Source: Miscanthus floridulus
Taxonomy: Eukaryota; Streptophyta; Magnoliopsida; Poales; Poaceae
Reading direction: 5' to 3'
NCBI RefSeq assembly: GCF_019320115.1
Contig: NC_089581.1
Span: forward strand, 70,973,155 to 71,037,154
DNA: 64,000 nt
Part shown: in pieces, positions 59,311 to 64,000 of the stretch
Position numbering within the stretch: the first letter of the stretch is position 1
How the letters are laid out: the number at the start of each line of letters is the position of its first letter
Translations under genes and position numbers: made by a program
The notes under the pieces: model-generated
Told to the model about the DNA's origin: nothing
What the model saw: the letters and a program-made list of their open reading frames with translations, nothing else
Databases searched by the model: none

Positions 59311-60365
59311 CTTTATTATGTTGGGTGCTGGCTTCTGATAACTATTCTGCCTTTGGGGGTTTGCTGGTTGGGCTTCTTAGGGCAATTATAAGACAAGTGA
59401 CCCTCTTTACCACAGTGAAAACACTTGTTGGGAGTGCTAGGGACACTAGTCTTCATGGGAGTGTTGTTAGGCGCTCCCTGTTGTGGTGTCTGCTAACAAC
59501 TCTGCTACTAAGGACGTTGATTGCCATTCTGCTGCTGGTTCTAGTTGCGCTAAGGGTACTAACCATGATTCCACTGATTAGGTGGTCCCTAGAACCTCTA
59601 CTAGAAGCCTTGCTGAGGGTTGGTATGTGGATGAGTATTACTTCTAGAGGCCTGTCCCTGAAGCCTCCCCTTCTTGGCCTCTATCTCCTTGTGCTTATTG
59701 TCAATAACAATACCGCGATTCACCAGCATCTAAAAATTAGGGTATGTATTGGACATAAGCTGGAGTTGCAGACCATCATACAGACCCTTGAGAAAGCGGC
59801 GTTGCTTATCAGCATCATCGGCCACCTCATTTGGAGCATAACGTGACAACTGAGCAAACTTGTCACGATACTCAGCAACGGACATAGACCCCTGCTTTAA
59901 AGCTCTGAATTTCTCCTGCTTGAGCTCTATCAATCCTTCAGGTATGTGGTAGGACCTAAAATTCTCCCTAAACTCCTGCTAGGTGATAGGAGGAGCATTG
60001 GCGAGATGTCCATACTCGAATGCCTCCCACCAATCTTGAGCTTCTCCCTGCAGTTGTCCTGATGCGTACAACACCTTCTGCTGGTCATCGCACTGTGCTG
60101 TGTTGAGTTGCTTTTCCACTGCATAAAGCCAATCATCTGCTTTCAGTGGATCAGTGGCATAAGGGAACACTAGGGGATGGCCCTTCAAGAATTCACCATG
60201 CTTATCACACGGTGCTCCACCAACTGGATGGTTCTGCTGATTCTGCACCAACGCTTGCATGAGCTGTGTCTGCACTACCAGAAGTTGCTCAATTATCAGT
60301 GGTAGTGGAGGTGGTGGATGTGGGGGAACACCTCCATGACCTCATCCTCTTCCTCTTCCAGACAT
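59311..60365 (-). pseudogene. Element A gag
   Basis: The minus strand from about 60365 reads a proline-rich start, MQTQLMQALVQNQQN, HGEFLKGHPLVFPYATDPLK, VLYASGQLQGEAQDWWEAF, LIELKQEKFRALKQGSMSVA, EYRDKFAQLSRYAPNEVADD, then a linker with many stops and a CCHC knuckle (CFHCGKEGHLSYNC, about 59385-59430). It aligns in order with the gag of element C. At least six stops and one frameshift are present. A 173-codon plus-strand frame over it is a shadow. Confidence 0.82.
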
Positions 60366-60749
60366 CTACCATCCAACACAAATATTCAAATTTTAGAGAT
60401 TTCTAAGTTAGAATACATTCTGAAAATTTTCTGGACGAGTTCCAACATCAGCACCTCAGTAAAACAGTCATATCTCGAGTTCCAGACATCCAAAAGAGAC
60501 GTAATTTATATGGTTGGAAAGCTCAAGAAATTATCCACAACCTTTATTCAGACCACATTCCCAGATTCTATCCTTAGGTTACTAAAAAATAGGATACAAC
60601 CGAAACTGTTCCAGATTCCAGACTGTGTAGAAACTTTATCTTGAAATAGAGATATCTCACAAACCAGATCAGATATAGGCATGATTCTAGAGGCATTGGA
60701 AAGATAATTATGTCTACTTATTCCAAAAAAATTCATAGTTTTTGGTTGA
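60366..60749. other. Leader of element A
   Basis: Gene-free, resembles the leader upstream of gag in element C. Cut at 60749 by the next family-B insertion, so the extra gene, primer site and 5' LTR of element A, if present, lie beyond the window. Confidence 0.6.
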
Positions 60750-63700
60750 TGTAACACCTCGGGTGTTAGCCTTGCATAACTTGACTCGCATAGCATGAGC
60801 ATGATCATAAAGCATTCTTAAACAAGCATTTGACATTTGAAACATTCAATTGAAACATATGCAACATTCTTATTATTTCATGTTTCCATGTGTATATGCA
60901 TATGATCATGGATGAACACATATACTTGGTAGATGTGAGTCACAAAAACATGTAACCACACTTGGGTTAGCAATTAGAACATTGTTCATGAAAGTCACTT
61001 TCCTTAATCAAGCCTTTAAGGCATGTTTCATGTGTTTGCCCTAACTAGCTCTATGAGTGACTACTACATAAAATGATTGAGTGACCTTGAAAATTGCTTA
61101 AACATGCTTAGGATATCATTATGAGCAACTTTGGTATTTAGGGCTAGGGATAAATCGGTCATTTAGTCATGGTTTGAGTATGTATCATGATTTCAAAGTG
61201 ACATGTTTGACTAAAGTTGAACTAGGTGCTAGAGACCTTGCATGGAGGAGATCACTAAAGCAATGTTGTAGTGTTTGACATAAGGAACAACTTTGATTTT
61301 TGGGTCTTTGACTGATTCAGCTCCTAACATGTGTGAATTTGGATTTCAAAAATCAGTGAAATCAATAATTTCAACACTTAGCAAATTTTGCTAAGTCATG
61401 AACACTGATAGCCTGACAGGCCAACCTTGAGCATGATTTTTCTCTGTTTCTGTTGCGAATTAGAACAAGTGCCTTGAACAAGAAGTGTAGCTGGTACATA
61501 GGTCTACAAATTCGGTTTAGGATGTTTGCACAATGGAGCCACGGATTTTCTGTAAAATCATTTACAAAACTCGTCGTCAGGCTCGGCATGTCGCGACTGA
61601 ACGAACTGAATCAAGCCATCAGTGGCCGACTGGTTCAGGCCGTGGTCGCCGCGTGGCGCGGAGCGTGGCCGCGCATCGCCGGTGCTCTGCCCAGCATGGC
61701 CAAGGCAGGCCGAAGCACGCCTTCATCATGCCAGCACCCGCCCGTAATGCCCAGCGCCCTCAGTTCATTTTCCCCGCTCCTCCTTCGTTGTCTCGCAGCG
61801 CCAGCAGCAGCCGCCGAGCTCCCGCAGCTCCGCCGTCGCCATAACCGTGCACAAGCTCGCGCCTAGCCACTCCATCACCACCGCAGCACTCCATCGCCAC
61901 CCCAGCAACCTACTACCTCATCCCATGCCGCTGACAGCGCTTGGTAAGCCACCGCAACGTATGCGAGCTCATCGGAGTTCCGCCGCGAGCCCCGTCTCCG
62001 TGGCCACGTCGCCACCGTCCACCCCAGGCCGCGTTAGGGCGCTAGATAGCTCCGTCGCAGCTCGGTGATGCTCGGCGTAGCGTTCGTTCGAGCCACCGTA
62101 GCCCCCATTGGTGTACCGCCGTAGTCCAGCCCCGCTGTGCCGCCATGAACGTCGCCACCGTACTTAGCTCCGTCAAAAGGGCCGACCAAGTGGCTTAGTA
62201 GATTCGCTAGGTCAAGTAGATCGCATAGTGAAGATGTCACCACCGGCGAACTTGCCACCGTCGAGTTCTAGCCGCGTCAGTCGAGCAGCGCCGCCGTGCT
62301 CTACTGTGTCTCGCTGACCAGTGGGTCCCGCTTGTCAGCGACACAAGAAGAGAAAGCTAGTTCAATTTTTATAGATTTAAATCCTGATTTCATGTGTTTT
62401 GTTATTTTTGTATCTTCAGTTTGGTAGCTCCTAAATTTGTGAAATAAATTTTGTAGTGTTCCTTAGGAAGTGTAGTATTTAGGAAAAATATGTTTTTAAC
62501 ATTTACAGTAGAAAGTTTTGGAGATTTAAATAGGGATTTGAAATGTGCTTTTGAATGCATTCAAATTTGTTTATTTTATATCTAGAGTTCCTGTGCTCCA
62601 AAAATTATGAAATTTTTGTGGTAAGCTAGTCTTAGCATATGTGAGCTCTAGTAAAAATGTGAGGACCAGTGCATGGGTAGATTTATAGTTATAGATTTTT
62701 CTTTTATGGATAGTCAATCCTTGCATGAATTTTCATAAATTAATTATGAGTCCAAAATTCATGAAATTTGTTGGAGGTAATCCTAGTACCATATGGATGT
62801 TAAGAAAAATAGGAAATCTGTTGCTTGACACTTTTCAATAGGATTTGCCATTTATGCTATTTCAAGCCTTGCTTCCTTGTCATTTTTGTATAGGATGTTA
62901 TACTTGGTAAAATGACATGAAATTTTCATAGTAGTCCTTTGATATCATTAGTAAGGCACTGTAAATTTTTGAGAATTTATTAAGTATATCTGATATATGT
63001 TTATTATTTAACCTAGATATCTAAATAAAATAATAAAGGCAATTAAATAAATAGTTTGGGCTTCACCATTATATTATCTTAAATGTATTTGGTATGCTTA
63101 AACTGTTGGTAGATTCTATGTTATCAAATTTTGAATGATTACATGAAGTAGAAGTATTGTTACTTTATATTGCATATTAAATAGTTTCCGGACTGATTCT
63201 AGAGTGTGATGAGTTGCATGTTGAAACTGATGTGTACTGTAAAAATGGTCAATAACAAAGTTGTAGAGAATTTGATAAGCTTTCCAGAAAGTCCAGGATC
63301 ACTGTTTTTGGATTAGTAGAACTCCAGTTATGAGTGAAACAAGTAGCTACTGTTTGGGGCATGGTCGATGCATTGTAGAAGTAGTTAAGTAATAATCGAG
63401 AAGAGATATGCACCTACTCAATAAACATGATGCACTTGTTAACATATATGCATTTGTAATACTTATGCCATACTCATGCATCTAGGATCGGAGGAAGAAA
63501 TCACGTTGCTGGAATTCGAAGATGCAGAGGAAGGGAACCAGCAGGAGGATCCGCAAGCCGCAGCTCCCGAAGGCGTGGAGCAAAACCCTGAAGAGCTTCC
63601 GAAGTGTCCTGACCACCGTCCTACTTCCTTTCTACGAGGCAAGCCCCGGAGCATTATAATTCTCCCAGTAATTTACAAATGTTTACTTACGTATTTATGG

Positions 63701-64000
63701 TTGATGCATTAGGTTATAAGAGTTGAATGAAACCACTTGATGCATGTACATTCCTTGTCCAGATATTACACCTTTAACTGGTATAGGTCTAGGATCGAAT
63801 AAATGCTTAGCCATGCTTAGACTGGTAGAAGTCGGGTGATATCCTATCACCTGCGAGATATAGGTGGATACCGGAGCACGGTTGGCTATATCTGCCATCG
63901 TGGAACAGAACCATGAGGTAAAAGTAAATCAAGACCGGACGGGAGGTCGATAGAGAAGCAACAAGACATGGAGGTCTTGGGTGTGGATCTATCCCCGTCT
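60750..64000 (+). repeat. Family-B LTR (B4), incomplete at window edge
   Basis: Begins TGTAACACCTCGGGTGTTAGCC and follows the family-B LTR order: GC-rich block (61560-62350), AT-rich middle, exon-like segment (63486-63638), then the GGTGGATACCGGAGCACGG region. It is the most diverged of the plus-strand family-B LTRs. Whether it is a solo LTR or the 5' LTR of a whole element cannot be seen. Confidence 0.82.
63486..63638 (+). other. Conserved exon-like segment in B4 LTR (153 nt)
   Basis: Bounded by ...GCATCTAG and AG|GCAAGC; fully open: EEEITLLEFEDAEEGNQQED, APEGVEQNPEELPKCPDHRP, TSFL. Same length and phase as the other family-B copies. Many differences from LTR3 change single residues without breaking the frame. 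Confidence 0.55.

Noticed and set aside
59325..59846. 173-codon plus-strand frame rich in leucine
   Set aside because: Antisense shadow of element A gag linker and zinc knuckle.
63940..64000. Possible insertion boundary near the window end
   Set aside because: The last bases (CCCCGTCT) line up again with the family-B LTR (CCGTCTGTGCC), so it is more likely subfamily variation within the LTR.

Overview
The window is plant repeat DNA. Chromodomain Ty3/gypsy (Tekay/Del-type) and Tat-type retrotransposons, with kilobase-long LTRs of alternating GC-rich and AT-rich blocks, point to a grass (Poaceae), probably a panicoid; the species cannot be fixed from the sequence. I see no ordinary host gene, no tRNA or rRNA gene and no CRISPR array.

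Layout. 1-1017 is the 5' end (leader plus LTR) of a minus-strand gypsy element. 1202-1830 is a decayed plant-mobile-domain (PMD) fragment. From 2181 to beyond 60749 lies one old minus-strand Tekay-type element (element A), cut into pieces by later insertions: (i) a minus-strand solo LTR of family B (5538-22344, 5-bp duplication CACTT), itself split by a complete minus-strand element C (9135-21617, duplication AAGGC); (ii) a plus-strand mosaic family-B element, B2 (35311-58493), which contains three LTRs; (iii) a plus-strand Tat-type element D (22905-35307, duplication CCTTG) that landed exactly on the first bases of B2; (iv) another plus-strand family-B LTR (60750 onward) that runs off the window. 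Element A resumes at 22350-22899 and at 58494-60749.

Element D is the most interesting object. Its two 821-bp LTRs differ at only three positions by eye, so it is young. It has gag-protease and pol on the plus strand. On the minus strand, between pol and the 3' LTR, it has a six-exon gene with its own TATA box, a PMD domain, a nuclear-localisation-like basic cluster and a C-terminal coiled coil. The whole element, including LTRs, coding sequence, introns and spacers, is studded with about 90 copies of GCCGAT/ATCGGC. About four to six would be expected, and I found about six in the other 51.6 kb. The motif is read in several codon phases, so selection appears to act on DNA. I propose a self-recognition system in which an element-encoded protein, with the antisense PMD protein as first candidate, binds these sites, analogous to the VANC/motif anti-silencing system of Arabidopsis VANDAL transposons.

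Element C carries an extra 350-codon gene ahead of gag. Its N-terminus copies the histone H3 tail in register (ARTK, K4 and K9) and is followed by a long acidic tract. Family B, A and C LTRs each contain a small exon-like segment with constant length (153 nt in B, 72 nt in A and C), constant phase and the same AG / AG|GCAAG borders. Most coding damage in the window is in-frame stop codons explainable by C-to-T or G-to-A change, the footprint expected of heavily methylated, silenced DNA.
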